This document shows positions 11,371-39,214 of a DNA stretch of 64,000 nt, one piece after another. Under the pieces are notes generated by a model that saw nothing but the letters and a program-made list of their open reading frames with translations, had not been told where the DNA came from and did not search any database. Numbering within the stretch: the stretch's first letter is position 1; every line of letters starts with the position of its first letter. The translations under genes were made by a program, and so were the position numbers. The stretch comes from Limanda limanda (taxonomy: Eukaryota; Chordata; Actinopteri; Pleuronectiformes; Pleuronectidae), in assembly GCF_963576545.1 (NCBI RefSeq), contig NC_083651.1, positions 13,313,886 to 13,377,885 on the forward strand, read 5' to 3'.

Positions 11371-11650
11371 CTGCAAGGTGGTTCAATTTATATTGAATAC
11401 ATCACTGTTTTTCATACGTTTTGTATTTTTTAAGTGATTAAAGAGACTATTAAGATGTCAAATAAATGAATTGAAATTTATTTAGTAACACGATAACACA
11501 AGATGGCATCAATGCACCTTTATGTTGGTTGCCACCTGATAATAAACCGAAGAAGAATGAATTGAAATTTAACATTTATCATTATGAACAATAAAGTGCC
11601 ACCAACATAAACTAAAGGTCCAGCAGTGGTTATTGTTTTTGTTGTTATCG

Positions 11651-11658
11651 ATAACGAT
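11651..11658. repeat. 8-bp target-site duplication (left) of hAT element
   Basis: ATAACGAT sits directly before the CAGGGGCG terminus and is repeated perfectly at 12813-12820. Confidence 0.9.
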
Positions 11659-12812
11659 CAGGGGCGTTTCTAGGATTGAAAGAAAGGGGGGGCTTAGCCC
11701 CTAAGGATGCTGAATGTTTGCGCGCGTAGCGCGCGCCAATTTTGTTTGGGCTACTTTGGGGCTGCGGATATCCATTGTTTCAGACAGTTCATAGATTGGT
11801 TCAATCAGAAAGAGTGTGATTTTTCTCTGTATCTTTGCTTGCATTCATTCAGTATAAGATAACAGAAGAGACAGAATTTCAGGGTCATTGTGAAATTTGA
11901 CAACACAAATATGAACTTTTCTCAAATAGAGAGAAATAATTTTCCTGCTTGTAAAGGAAAGACGGATATACAAGTATAATATACTCTCCTGCTTCTCTCT
12001 CTCATCTGACTGGGCGGAGCTGTCACCTCTGCTAAAGAATCTTCTTATATCCATCTGGTCAATGAATTGGATGATATACCGGTACAATAGCGTTATGAGG
12101 GACACTATGACATTTAGTTTTCACTAGCATTAACTGATTATAAACAACAACATTCTATAGGCAACTGATATTATTGTTTTAAAATACTAGAGATAGATAT
12201 TAATGCAAAGAATAGAGAGCTGTCGAGTTATTTCTTACATTTCAATTTGCTCGTTCACACTCTTGCTCACTGGAGACATTTTCTAACAAAATAGCTAGCT
12301 AGCTAGCTTAGTGTTAACATAGCTCATTTCAATATTCCCTTTCATTTGCCTCAAGTAAACCTAAATTTAAGCAGGTAACAATCGTTAACAACTACAGATA
12401 GCCACATTCTGTACTTACAATTTCACTCCGTGCATCATTTACTATGAGCTAAACTCCTTGGCTGTAATCCTGCTGTCTTGATGAGAGACGTTACCTGGCA
12501 GAGTGAGAAAGCCAGCGCAGCAGCGATGCAGACTCTCCAAGGTCCCAGTGCCCGGTCTTTTATTGTTAAGTATGATGAGAGGCTATTGGATTGTAATTTG
12601 AAGGGGAGAAAACATACAAACCATAAACACACTCACATATGTAGCAAGTTAGAGTTATAAATAACTTGTCCATGTGTAAAACAATAGTTTAATTTAAAAA
12701 AAAAAAAAAAAAATTAAAAAAATTAAAAAAAATCCCAATAATTATTTGGGGGGGCTGAAGAACATTTTAGGGGGGCTTCGGCCCCCCTAAAACAGGCCTA
12801 ACGACGCCCCTG
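11659..12812. mobile_element. Non-autonomous hAT transposon with 8-bp TSD
   Basis: The element begins CAGGGGCGTTTCTAGG and ends CCTAACGACGCCCCTG, so the terminal inverted repeats match over CAGGGGCGT plus a looser extension. Both ends also carry a run of G's facing GCCCC (subterminal hairpins at about 11685-11702 and 12765-12787). The perfect 8-bp duplication ATAACGAT on both sides is diagnostic of hAT-type insertion. At 1,154 bp it is too short for a transposase, and its frames show no hAT dimerisation domain. It contains a poly-A-like stretch near 12695-12732 and a GCTAGCTAGCTAGC tract near 12296. Confidence 0.85.
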
Positions 12813-12820
12813 ATAACGAT
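12813..12820. repeat. 8-bp target-site duplication (right) of hAT element
   Basis: ATAACGAT follows the CGCCCCTG terminus, identical to 11651-11658. Confidence 0.9.
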
Positions 12821-12999
12821 GATGACGGACTGTATACCCTTGCATGAGTCAGGCAGCTCCTCATCTGTACCAGCAGGTGGCGGCCGAGGACATCAGTTTA
12901 GCCGGTTGCTGTCCGTGGTGCTGAAAAAATAAAACCCTCTCAGTGACCAAATTTCAAGGGTTCAAAAGTAATTGGACACTTGGCTATTCCGTAACCCTG

Positions 13000-13720
13000 A
13001 GCAGTTGTGCACATAAGCTGAGACACTAAGATTTGACAGTAGTGGAGTTGTTTGTCCATCTGAAGAGTGAGAGATGTCTATAGTTCGGTTTTATAAAATC
13101 AACAGTTGGGTAAACTCAGGTGGAGGTGAGCCAGTGTTGTCGGCCAAAATCATATGTGTGATGAACGTTGTACAACTTCACAGCAGGAGAAAACTGTGTG
13201 ACCATGACCTCAGATGAGTAACCACGAGATGCTGGTTAACCTCAAAAACAGAAAGGCCAGTTCACATGGAATACAAAAAGATAGAAGACAAGGTCATGTT
13301 CAAAATTGATGAAATGGGAAATTGTGGAGAAATATAAGGAACAGCTCTTGACCCAAAGCCTCACCTGTCAAACATGTGCTGGTTCTGTCCATGCTGTATA
13401 TGGCTGCCAATGGAACGAGGACACGGGGATTTACAAAAGCAGAAGGATGGATGGAGAGGTATACAGATCCATATGATGTCACAGGATGAGGACAACAATG
13501 GTCAAAACAGGGTGAAGAGGTTGAAAAGCTCTTTGGCGGACACGTTCACCTCTCAGTGTACCTGAGCTGCGTTCCACTGGCTGGGACCAGACTAAAGGCA
13601 AAGAGACCTAAAAACAAGCTGAACAGCTGGAGTAAAGGCCTGGAGATCACCATCTGAGAAGACACAAAATCCTGCAAACAGTTAGGGGAAATAATCACCC
13701 TTTCTATTTACTTTTAAGTT
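13000..13720 (+). mobile_element. Decayed Tc1/mariner-like transposon fragment
   Basis: Phrases such as CTCAAAAACAGAAAGGCCAG, CCAAAGCCTCACCTGTCAAA and TGTATATGGCTGCCAATGGA match stretches I know from the coding region of fish Tc1-like elements. They occur in the right order but are interrupted and out of frame. Terminal repeats were not found. It is an old, dead copy. Confidence 0.55.
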
Positions 13721-15380
13721 TTATTTGATTTCTGGAAATCATCATCAACCCCTGAACTGCTCCATTTTATAGTAGCTGAAGCATTTAATATTCTGAGTTT
13801 TGCGGGTCGGCCAAGTTTGCTACAGCGTTATCACGCTACGTGCCATTTCCATAATGATTAAAGTAGTTATCAAGATTGTGTGTGAGACGCTTTGAATCAT
13901 ATTTTGATTGGAAATAAGTTGAAAGGAGTTGAATAAGAGGACAAATGTCAGGTAGATATGGACGTGGGAATAAAGGTCGCCTCATGAATCTACAACTAAT
14001 TACGTTTTTTGACTGCAAAAGGGCAAATTTTTTCAGAAAAAATACAAATAAAGCTAAAAGAAATGCAAATTGAACACAAACTTTTCTGAAATGGAAAGAC
14101 AGTGTGTGAGGATAATGGATAGAAAGAGATGGTGAGTGTATGTGTGTGTGTGTGTGTGGGGTGCCTTTACATCAAAGGAGAATAGAAGAAGTTGCAGCTG
14201 TGGAAAAGCTAATTTGGTCCATCTGTTTATGACTCAAAATAGCAGACGGTGGAATCAGTATCGGTTTCCTTCTCGTTCACGTTCCTGGTTGATGGCCGTT
14301 TCCGCCCTGGGTCTTTACACAAATGGTCGAAAACTAATTATACACATTTGGTGGGGAAATACTTCTGAGAATAAGTAACTCTGCGGCTATTTTGTTCTTT
14401 GAAAAAATGTATAGTCAATTTGGAGTAAAGTTCTCAGATGTGAGAGAAAATTGCTCAAGTCATGCTTCGAGAAGCACATTTTTCGTCTGTCTTATCTAAA
14501 GTCTGGCTACAAAAAAACTCAATTTGCATTTATATTAGAAAATGATTATGGGGCCCAGTTGGAGCCATCTGAAGCACCGGTAAAATAACACCCCAGTATG
14601 ACTTCAGCATGAGATGTTGTCAGGGTACAGGCCTTGGCTTTCTCCTGTCCTCCTGTGTGTGTGCGCGTGCATCTGCTGGGCAAGGCTTCCTGGTTCTCTT
14701 CTCTTGCCATTTAACCTCCCTGCAGCTGACCAAATAGTCAATGCTTTACATGCATCATAACATAAAACCATAGTCTCTTTCATTCTAGACTCAAGCCAAG
14801 TTTCAAGCGCTTCTATTCAGATTCAGAACAACCTCCATGACTCCTGTTGATCCGGCCTGTTGGATTTACTGTTTCCCAGTTTCCGTTCATCCTGCTCTGA
14901 TACCACCTGCTCTTCTTCACCGTTTCCGTTACCCTTCATACAAACTCAAACCCCAACCCTCCTGCAGCCAAGCCACCACCACCTAAACCCCAAGTTGCAA
15001 TTCACTGACTTCAAAATTGTTCACTGACTCCTGGTCTGCATTTAATCATACAGGCATAACAGATCTGGAAACTGCATGGAGACAGCAGTAATTTTGAAAA
15101 TGACAAATATTGGTTTGACCTTTAATTCCACACTGAAGAAGATGACAAATCCCCCAGCCTCCTGCTCGATAAGTGAGCTGTGACAGAAGCAACTCTCCTG
15201 AACTATATACACTGCAGATCATTTGAGCAATTCACGTGGAATATGATTTTTACAACATTGAAAGAAAAAAAAAATATGTTCAAGCCGTTCAAACCAATTA
15301 TTCCATCCCTGCAATCTCGACAGCTTTTTAGCGCTTAATGCGTAAAATGACGCACTCGCCGGCAGGAGGGCGTATAGTTT
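13721..15380. other. Intergenic DNA upstream of grpr
   Basis: Mostly unique AT-rich sequence. A short GT tract lies at 14136-14158 and a pyrimidine-rich stretch at 14650-14990. No coding frame with family resemblance was found. The last 100 bp before the receptor contain GTATAGTTTAAAAGCC (15371-15386), a possible weak TATA-like element. Confidence 0.45.
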
Positions 15381-15444
15381 AAAAGCCAGTCACCATGAGG
15401 AGACACCAGACTTTCCCGCTGGACACCTCTGCCCCCTCCCTGCT

Positions 15445-23611
<8,167 letters not shown>

Positions 23612-23688
23612 AAACACCCTGGTTTTCATAAACATACCAGGTCTGCACTTAAGCCGACCTGGGGTCACATTGTTGGTTGCCACCCGCC

Positions 23689-23694
23689 AATAAA
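23689..23694 (+). terminator. Candidate grpr polyadenylation signal
   Basis: AATAAA about 78 bp after the receptor stop codon, followed by a second AATAAA at about 23704. Polyadenylation here would give a short 3' UTR, but the actual end cannot be read from sequence alone. Confidence 0.45.
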
Positions 23695-23699
23695 TATTT

Positions 23700-24519
23700 T
23701 TCAATAAATTTTAAAAAAAAATCGAAATTGATTACAATTTTTGTTAAAGGAAGAAAGGCAGAGTCCTTAATGAGCTGGGGATTTTGTAGGCTAAATGGTT
23801 AAAACCAGTTGAAGTATGCAGGAGTTGTTGCCCCAAAAATAGCAGAAAACGCAGAAATTACTGCCTTTTTAGCATTCACACCAATAAATTCAAGCACATA
23901 AATATACTATATACATATAAATGAGATCCATTATCAAATATTTATATTGTAAATTACATCTGTGTGGAATAAGTTGCTAGATGTTTAACACCCTAATCAC
24001 ACATTTATTTCAGTACAGAGGCATGCTCTTGTGTTTTTAATATTTTTATTTTTGGGTTGCACTGACAGCTCCAAAAAAAAAAAGCCAAAGCCTCACCCTC
24101 GCCACCCGGTGGCTGGCTGCAGTATAGACAATACATCCCACATTGAACACATTTTTCTCAAAGATGGTTTAAGTCTTTTTAGGCTGTACTACTTGCAGTG
24201 ATGTGTGTTCAAGATTCCAACCCCGATGCTCCTGCTCTAGATGTTCAAGATGGAAGACTTGGTATCCAGGATATTTTGTCTTCATTGCTGGACAGTGGGA
24301 GAAAGTGGAGACACACCATCCATCGTTATAAACGTTCTATGTTCATAATTGTCTCCAGTCTTTATGTTAACCTTTTGAGGACCTTCTCTTTGTGTTTGGC
24401 CTGGCCCCTCCGTGTACACCCACTGGGATCTTTAGCTTCACAGAAAATGTCAACAGCCAAGTTCTTGAATCAGTCGTGAACTGGGTGTAAAACACCTTCA
24501 AAGGTCCTTGTGTATGAGA
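23700..24519. other. Intergenic DNA, nothing recognised
   Basis: AT-rich sequence between grpr and the duplicated block. The frames at 24198-24479 and 24367-24615 have no family resemblance. Confidence 0.45.
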
Positions 24520-25280
24520 TGGAGACATCGATGAAAGGTAATATTGCCCCAAAGGTAAATAATTAACCACTGCAATTAGACACAATAGGTAGGAAATCCA
24601 TTTACACACATACACAGTTCAGATAAAGATAAATACATCAGAGCACTGAATATGACTCATTTAGAACTCTTGCTGTTTAGGTTAAGAAACGTCAAGTGAG
24701 ATCAGCTCAAAAAAGATGTTCAGGTCTCTGCAGAGGAGACCTTTGAGGTTGGCATTTGAGAATGGAAAGTGAATCCTCTCTGAGCAACACCTGCACCCAA
24801 TCCCCTCAGTTCCTCAGATTCTTGTCTCTTACTGATGTTGTGCTCAAATGCATTGTTTTGTAAAAATGTTCTTGGGAGAACAATTACAGCAAATTGAATA
24901 AACCCATTTCATACAAACATCTTCCTGTTATTGATACAAACCTGTGACAATTGAAAACTCTACACAAGCATACATGAGAGGATATGTTTCTTATATTATG
25001 CGCACCCAGAAAATGAAAACCCATTGGATGACTCTTCTGCAGCACATCACAATTTATTCATTTAAATATAGACACTAATGGCATGCTGTTATTTCTTGCA
25101 ATCCTTTTTACAAAATACAAATTTACTCCCAGTGAATACAGGGGTTTGCACATTCTGTAAAATAGGTGTATTACAATATCAAAGTGTAGATTTAGTATTG
25201 CACTCTACAACAATGTCACAGTGGACCATTGTGTATTATATCAATATCAACTTAAAAAAAAATACATATTTCATACATCT
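24520..25280. repeat. Segmental duplication tail, copy II
   Basis: Paralogous to 20040-21040 and 28390-29390: GGTAATATTGCC, AAGAAACGTCAAGTGAGATC, CTCTGCAGAGGAGACC, and TAGACACTAATGGCATGCTG are shared. It leads directly into the duplicated asb11 3' exons, in the same order as copy III leads into asb11 itself. Confidence 0.8.
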
Positions 25281-25728
25281 GCACCAGCAACAATTCAACT
25301 TTGATTATCAACAATTTGGTTGTTCGGTCACGTGTGTTATGCTAGCTGAGGGCTGGCTAATGTGGCTCCCACCCACTTGACTAAAGCAGAGCCATGGCGG
25401 GGGATATCAGGCACTTGTTTAGCTCTATTCTCTCCACACCACCAGGCTTGAGGAAGCTGGCGTACCCGGAGACACGCCCACAGATGTAGAGAGAACATGC
25501 AACTCCACACAGAAAGAACCCAGTCAAGCCAGGATTCAACACAATGACCTGCTTGCTTTAAGGAAACAGTGCTAACCTCTGTACCAACCACCACCTGATA
25601 AAAGACATTGGATGGAAAAGCTATAATTCTGTAAATGTGACTGTCTTTGCCCAATCGTGTGTGTTTTGCCTTATAGGTCAGTGTAGGGCCTGGATCAATG
25701 TGAGCCGCACAAGCAAGCTGGAGATTCT

Positions 25729-27687
25729 TCATCGGTAGAGGAGGAAGTCCTGGATACTGTGAGGAATGCACAGGCTGGACACTCTGTGCAGACGATTCCT
25801 TCCCAGACGTCTGGGAATACAGAACCGACTCAGCTCAGACAGAGCGTAAGGACCTGGGCAGAAGAGACAGAGCAAAGTTGGCACGACTTCCAGGGAATGA
25901 ATCAATCAGTGTTTGGTTGTGTGTAACATGGATTCAAGTGCCTTCATACTCTACAACACACCTCTTGTCTGTAGTTTGGTTCTCACTGGGCTGTTTAGTG
26001 CTGACAGGTCCATGGGAGTTTTTCCTTCTGCGTTCCTACAACACACGTCAGCTCCGAAGTCCAGCAGAAGGTCCACGACGTCGGCTCCTCCAAATCGAAC
26101 TGCAGCGTGTAGAGGACTGTCCTGTCCACACCCTATTTGAACATCTGCTCCTGTGTGCACACAAAAGCACAGAGGGTTTATCTCCTGGATAACTGAAGAA
26201 CACCTGTGTTTCCTCACAGGCTTCACCACTTTGATGATAAATAGTAAAAATACAGAGTGTCTGAGGCTATAATGGAAACATTATTAGATGGGAACTTAAA
26301 GCAGAGCTATGAATAATATTAGATTATTTGCAGCCACATCAACAAGTGCCATAAACATCACACACTTTTCTGATCCGTGAAAGGGGGTGGAGACAATGAC
26401 AGTCCCTAAAAGCAGTTGCCAAAGCAACCAGGGTTGCTGAGATACAGTTTGACGATGACGTCAAGAAAAGCATCAAATCCGCACATCTTACAAATATTAC
26501 TTGTTTGAATATGAATATTTGATTATTACAATGATTTCAAATTAATTGTCTGTTGATCAAATCATAAATTAATTAACTAAGGCCGGCAGACAAACGTTTT
26601 GTATTAACAAGATTCATAAAGTTTTAGCTCCATGACTAAAACACAACTGTCAGTCTTCTTATGATGGATTATACTTGTACACTGTTTAAATGGTCTGGGG
26701 AAAGAGTCTGCTCGTTTGTTAGGTAGCAGGACTACATTTTGTGTAGGGCTGGAGCCCGAGCAAAGAAAGAATCCGTAAAATGTTTGTGCTAATCCAGATA
26801 AGGGGGTGGATCCAGGATTTTATTCTGTACTAAATGAGTTTTTCAAAAATGTTCTTTGAATTCACATTAAAAGTTAATCATGGGTATTGCTGAAACAAAA
26901 ATCAGCCGTGTTTCGGTGACTGTTATCCATGAGTGTGTGAAATTTAATGCATCCACATTAAAAGCTGGATCTAGTGAATTTAAATAAGATTTCCCAATTG
27001 TACTTGTTTGACCTTGGGATTGTGTTTTCATATTCTTATTTTACTTGATGAGTAACTGACAGTTTCTTTCAAGCACCCAGCAATTCAAATGTTATATCAA
27101 TAGTGAATCAAATAATGGGGAAACAGCTTAAAGGAGTTCCCTGATCTGCTTAAGCGACCACCATTTTTTGGACTGAGGTCACAGATGAGAGTACCTGTGC
27201 GAAGCAGCAGCTCCACGGACACAACGGCCCCAGCCGTGCAGGCAGCATACAGCGGAGTTCCCACTACTGGCAGCTTCACGTCAACATGAGATCCGTAGCT
27301 CAGCAGCAGCTCCAGACACTCTCTGTGGCCTGATGAAGAAGCACCTCAGCGTCAGAGCATGAGCAGTGACAGATCATAGTGACAGATCATTAACACCAGT
27401 ACATGTTTACAAATACACACCTCTCCTTGAGACCTCGTGTATGGGCGATACAATCTGATGGGTGGTGCTGCTGAGGGCATTGTGCTGCTCATGTGTTCGT
27501 TTCAGCTCCTCCTCAAGCTGGCTCTGTCTGCTCTGCAGCAGGGCAGCCTGGTCCTGGAGACACCTATTTTCCACCTCCAGAGACTGCACTTTTGTGCTCC
27601 ACTTTAGCTCACTGCTCTCCAGCTCATCCTCCCCTTTTGAGCAAGCTCAGTCAGGTAGCTGAGAGGGGCTTGTGTGCATTCACAATT
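25729..27687 (-). pseudogene. Duplicated asb11 3' exons fused to a coiled-coil exon
   Basis: Four exons with conserved splice sites are visible on the minus strand: 27421-27687, 27195-27329, 25962-26150 and 25729-25853. The last three duplicate asb11 exons 5-7 exactly in length (135, 189 and 125 nt) and are fully open, including the SOCS box ending DFLLYR and a stop at 25729. The first is a chimera. Its left part matches the second half of asb11 exon 4 (SPIHEVSRRG). From about 27488 on it matches the coiled-coil exon at 18.4 kb (NRCLQDQAALLQSRQSQLEEELK), including the TTTCTATCTTTCAG acceptor. Relative to the coiled-coil exon, 2 extra bases at an AAAAGGGG run shift the frame, and no ATG opens the downstream frame. 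As a separate gene it is therefore broken. The three rear exons could still serve as alternative asb11 ends. One SOCS-box residue differs (IPRRLG for IRRRLG). Confidence 0.7.
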
Positions 27688-27900
27688 CTGAAAGATAGAA
27701 ACATACATGTTGATCAATATTACAGCTCCACACCCACAGCAACACAAGGTGAGAGGATAACACATATTTCTACAGCCAGGTCTACTTTGGTCTAGGGACA
27801 GGGATACTTGAAACACAGCCCAGCAGAGGGTAACATGTAACCACCGCCTGGAAATCAAATTCAAACATATTACATGACAACCAAACCATGGTGTAATTAA

Positions 27901-29420
27901 AGTGTTGGGCTCCACATCGATTTTCAGTTTGAGTTTTTTGGGGGTTGGAACAAAGAGAAAATATTACCGTTATTCTTTTTGAGTCCATCTTTTCACGAAA
28001 ATGTACTTATATAATTTGTTGTTCCCTTCTCAGTTGACGGTCTGTTTGGCTAAAGAAAAGATACAGTCTGTTACAGATTCTTCTTCTTTGTTCAGTTTAC
28101 TGGAGAGTGGCAATCAATGTCAAGGTATTCATGGGCAAATACGATCAAAGGAATGTGTTTGGTGTAAGTGATGTAGATCATTCATAGGTTCTACATCTGA
28201 GGAGCCCATCCCCTGTGATGGAGACAAATGGCAGTAATGCACCATTTCATTGATTGCCATCCGCCAATGGACAGAGTAGGGATGACGAGGAAGAAGAAGT
28301 GCTCAACCAATTTAAACACGTGTATCACATAGGGTAGTAACAGATTTGGTGGGCGGTGGTAGTGCACTTTGATGTTGGTTATCACACATCAATAAACACT
28401 ACCACTTGAAGACTCTGAGGGGTAATATTGCCTCAACGGTGAAGACCTAACCACTAAATTTAGACACATGAGGTAGAAAAGCCATCAACACAGATGCTCA
28501 TCTGTCCATAGTTGTGAAGACACTCATTGACATAATGCATTCCCTAACCACCACAACCACATGTCTTATAATAACCCTCATCTAATTCTAACCCTAAACC
28601 TATAATATTTAACACTCAGAGAGCCCATTGAATTTGATTATCAGCCAAAATGTCCTTACAATGATGGTATTGAACCAAAATTGGCCCTCATAACTTTTTA
28701 TCGACCGACACTCTCAATTCAAATAAAGACAAATACATCAGAGCACTGAAGATATCTCATTCAGAACTTTTGCTATTTGGGTAAAGAAACGTCAAGTGAG
28801 ATCAGTCCCAACAAGATGTTCAGGCCTCTGCAGAGGAGACCTTTTGAGGTTGGCATTTGAGAATGGGAGGTTAGTTCCATCTGAGCAACATCACCATGAA
28901 ATAATGTCAACTCCTCAGATCCGCAGATCCTTGTGTCTTATTGTTATTGTGCTCACACCTTGTACAGTGGTTAGTAAAAATGTTCTGAAGAGAATATATA
29001 CAGCAAATTGAAAAAAACAATTTTATCAAAACATCTTCCTGTTCTTGGCAAAAACCTGTGACAATTGAAAACTCTACACAAGCATACATGACAGGATATA
29101 TTATATATCATATAAACCCAGAGAATTAAACCACATTGTACAACTCTTCTGCAGCAAGTCGCAATTTGTTCATTTTAATATAGACACATGGCATGCTCTT
29201 ATTTCTTGCAATGCTTTTTACAACATTCAAATTTACTCTCAGTGAATACAGAGGTTCGCATATTGTGTAAGAACCTGTATTACAATATCAAAGTGTAGAT
29301 TTAGTATTGCACTCCTGCAACACTGTCACAGTGGACCATTGTGTATTTTATTAATACGGACCCTAAAAAAAATAAAAATCATACATCTGCACTACCCACA
29401 ATTCACCTTTGATTATAACA
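27901..29420. repeat. Segmental duplication tail, copy III
   Basis: The third paralogous copy of the tail, lying between the coiled-coil relic and the asb11 SOCS exon. It keeps the empty TTAA site at its left edge (27897-27900) and lacks the CA repeat of copy I, so it is closer to the ancestral state. Confidence 0.8.
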
Positions 29421-29789
29421 ATTTGGTTGTTTGTTCAGGTGTGTTATGCTGGCTTAGGGCCGGCTAATGTGGCTCCCACCCAGACATGGCGGGGGATATC
29501 AGGCCCTTGTTGAGCTCTATTCTCTCCACACCACCAGGCTACATTTCCAGACGGTTTGAAAGACTTTACACTGTTGAACCAAACTCCCTGGAGCCACCAA
29601 AATATTTTATGCATCTGTTTTGCATATGCAGTTTTACTTCCCTACAACTGTAAACAGGTGTTGATCTGTAAAATCAATTAAATTCCACTTCATTTGTTTT
29701 TATATTTATTCAACGTCCAGTTATTTTCCATAAAAATATACATCAAAGTGGCTAGCTTATGAATACAACTGATCTCTGAACTCTTCGTG

Positions 29790-30100
29790 ATCAGTAATTA
29801 TTAAACGCATCCATCCTTTGACAGGGGTCGAGAGGCAGGATATAGCCCTCACAGGCCGCCTGCAAAACACAGGGCTGATATACAGATACAAACAGCCATA
29901 CCTACATAGAAATTTAGAATTGCCAAACAACCTAAGCTGCTTGTCTTCAGATATTTGGGAGGAAGCTGGTGTACCTGGATTAACTCCCACAGATGTAGAG
30001 AGAACATGCAAACTCCACACAAGAATCCGGCCGAGCCAGGATTCACCGCAAGGACCTTCTTGCTTTTAGTGGACAGGGCTAACCACTGCATCAACCTGCC
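29790..30100 (-). repeat. tRNA-type SINE-like repeat near the asb11 3' end
   Basis: On the minus strand it reads like the widespread fish repeat with GTGGTTAGC, then TGGAGTTTGCATGTTCTC, then CTTCCTCCCA and CCTGTGAGGGCTATATCCTG. A truncated paralogue is at 25445-25610, in the same place beside the duplicated SOCS exon. It was therefore present before the duplication, and copy II has lost about 430 bp of it and its flank. Confidence 0.65.
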
Positions 30101-30218
30101 GCCTGGGAAAGCTATAAGTCTGTAAATGTGACTGTCTTTGCCCACTCGTGTGTTCTGCCTTATAGGTCAGTGTAGGGGCCTGGATCAATGTGAGCAGCAC
30201 AAGCAAGCTGGAGATGGT

Positions 30219-33653
<3,435 letters not shown>

Positions 33654-33660
33654 GAAGAAA

Positions 33661-34560
33661 ATGAAATAGCAGCAAACTTTTCCACAACTGTCTAGGACTC
33701 AAGCTCTTCCGGTCAGATACACAATCTGTAGTCAGAACCTCCTCCCCTTCTTATGTGGGTCCTTGAACACCTCCCCCACATTACCACCTTCCGCCCACCC
33801 GCATCCCAGTCCATGGATTTAGTCTACATTACAATATGTTGTGGGAATGGCGCTCCACTGACGTACCTTGAATAAAATACTTAGAAAAGGGCATGTAACC
33901 GGCTACAAGCAGAGGGACAAACAAAGACCTGCACAAGTTTCACACTCTCCATATTTGAGAGGTACAAGAGCTGTGTGCTGTATTTCATTTCGCCAAATCT
34001 GTTGTGTGATTTTGCACTCTTTTCTGTTATGACGGCACATTTTTTAGCTAAAGAGACAGTTGTATCTTAACAGCGCAAGTCGTGTGATCAAAATATTCTG
34101 TTACTTACTTCCAATAAAACACATCTACGTCCTCTGTAATGTATTCTGATGAGATACAGTCACACAGCTCTTTACGTCTCTCTACAGGTTTGTTCTATGG
34201 TCACATATCTGCAGCTCTTGTTATACTTGCAAATGTAACACGTGACAAAGTTCAGTATTTTCAGTTTAAGCTGTCTGCATCAACTCACACAACAAGGCTG
34301 TTTTTGCAGGCGTGATATAATGTACGACCTCCAAACATGACGCTATGCAAATCCCAACCGTCAACATTGAAAAGGGACCCGACCCGTTACCTCCCATTTC
34401 ACAGATACTTAGTGTTTCGTCTGGTACTCCACATTCCTAAGAGCTGTTGCTTTTGTAAAACTAATTCTAAGTAAGCGGCTCTTCAATTTCTTTCTGGGTG
34501 TGTTGTCCTTGCAAGATAAAACTGGAGGTAACCTAAATAAAACAAAGAGTGAAAACAGAT
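33661..34560. other. Intergenic region between asb11 and piga
   Basis: This contains the asb11 upstream region and nothing else recognised. There is no CpG-rich island directly upstream of the asb11 ATG, so its promoter may be tissue-specific, or a non-coding first exon may lie here. Confidence 0.4.
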
Positions 34561-34574
34561 GGAATAAAGTACAC

Positions 34575-34580
34575 TTTATT
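34575..34580 (-). terminator. Candidate piga polyadenylation signal
   Basis: TTTATT on the plus strand is AATAAA on the minus strand, about 430 bp after the piga stop codon. Confidence 0.4.
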
Positions 34581-35008
34581 TTCTCAAGTGGAAAGTCTGG
34601 TAGTCACACAATCGTCTTAGAAAACTCCCGGGTTTGATATTCAGTAAAACGCAAAGGAGAGAAAAGATAAACCGGAGTAAAATTAGTGGTATCAAAATAA
34701 AATAAATAAAATTTGCACTAAACATAAAAACTACACTGAAAATAATTCAATGCAATTTAGAACAATGAAACCGTAAGAGTACAATTTATAAGCCCTTTTA
34801 CTCACCCTGGTCAGTGCTATTTGCAATGTGTTTACCAAATCAAAAAAGTGCTTATTACAGTCGCTCGGGCTCCTGCAGATTTCCATTTTAATTTGTAAAT
34901 ATAAAAATAAATCTAACATAGAATGCTTTCAAACAAGATCCCTTTGATAAGTAAATGTAAACAGTGTTTGGAGTTACCGTGAGCACATTCAGTATTTAGT
35001 GGTTGCAG

Positions 35009-38797
<3,789 letters not shown>

Positions 38798-39214
38798 GGC
38801 TGATTCCTTGTGTGGATGTGCGCTGCACCAGTACTGTAATGAATTCATTCCATGTTAGTGCATCAACACCAATTTATTTAAAACAGCAACAACAGTATTT
38901 TAGTAATCAGTTAATAAGTTGAACATTCATATACAACTCCAGAAAACTGAATGAAGGAATAATGCTCATCACAAGTTCCCACAGCCTGAGATTGTCATTG
39001 CATGTCTTGTTTAGACAAAACGTAAAAAACACAAATATTCAGTTTACAATAATGTGCAATGTAGTTAATACGAGTATTCTACTGCAAACCATCTAATTGA
39101 TTATCTCTAAATCATTGCAGGTATAGATTTAATACTTTTTTTATTACAGACTTCAGCTAAACAAAAACTTAACACTTAAGCGTTGCATGCGTTTTGCCTG
39201 AAAATAATACTAAA

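Noticed and set aside
25337..25771. 144-codon minus-strand frame
   Set aside because: It covers a truncated SINE-like repeat and the duplicated SOCS exon in the wrong frame.
27421..27589. Start of an intact 205-residue chimeric protein at 27589
   Set aside because: The codon is GTG, and no in-frame ATG exists before the stop upstream of the 2-bp shift, so the fusion is scored as broken.
38798..38848. piga start at the upstream in-frame ATG (38848)
   Set aside because: TTCATTACAG just after it is a good acceptor, and the ATG at 38797 has the stronger context and fits the known non-coding first exon of PIGA genes.
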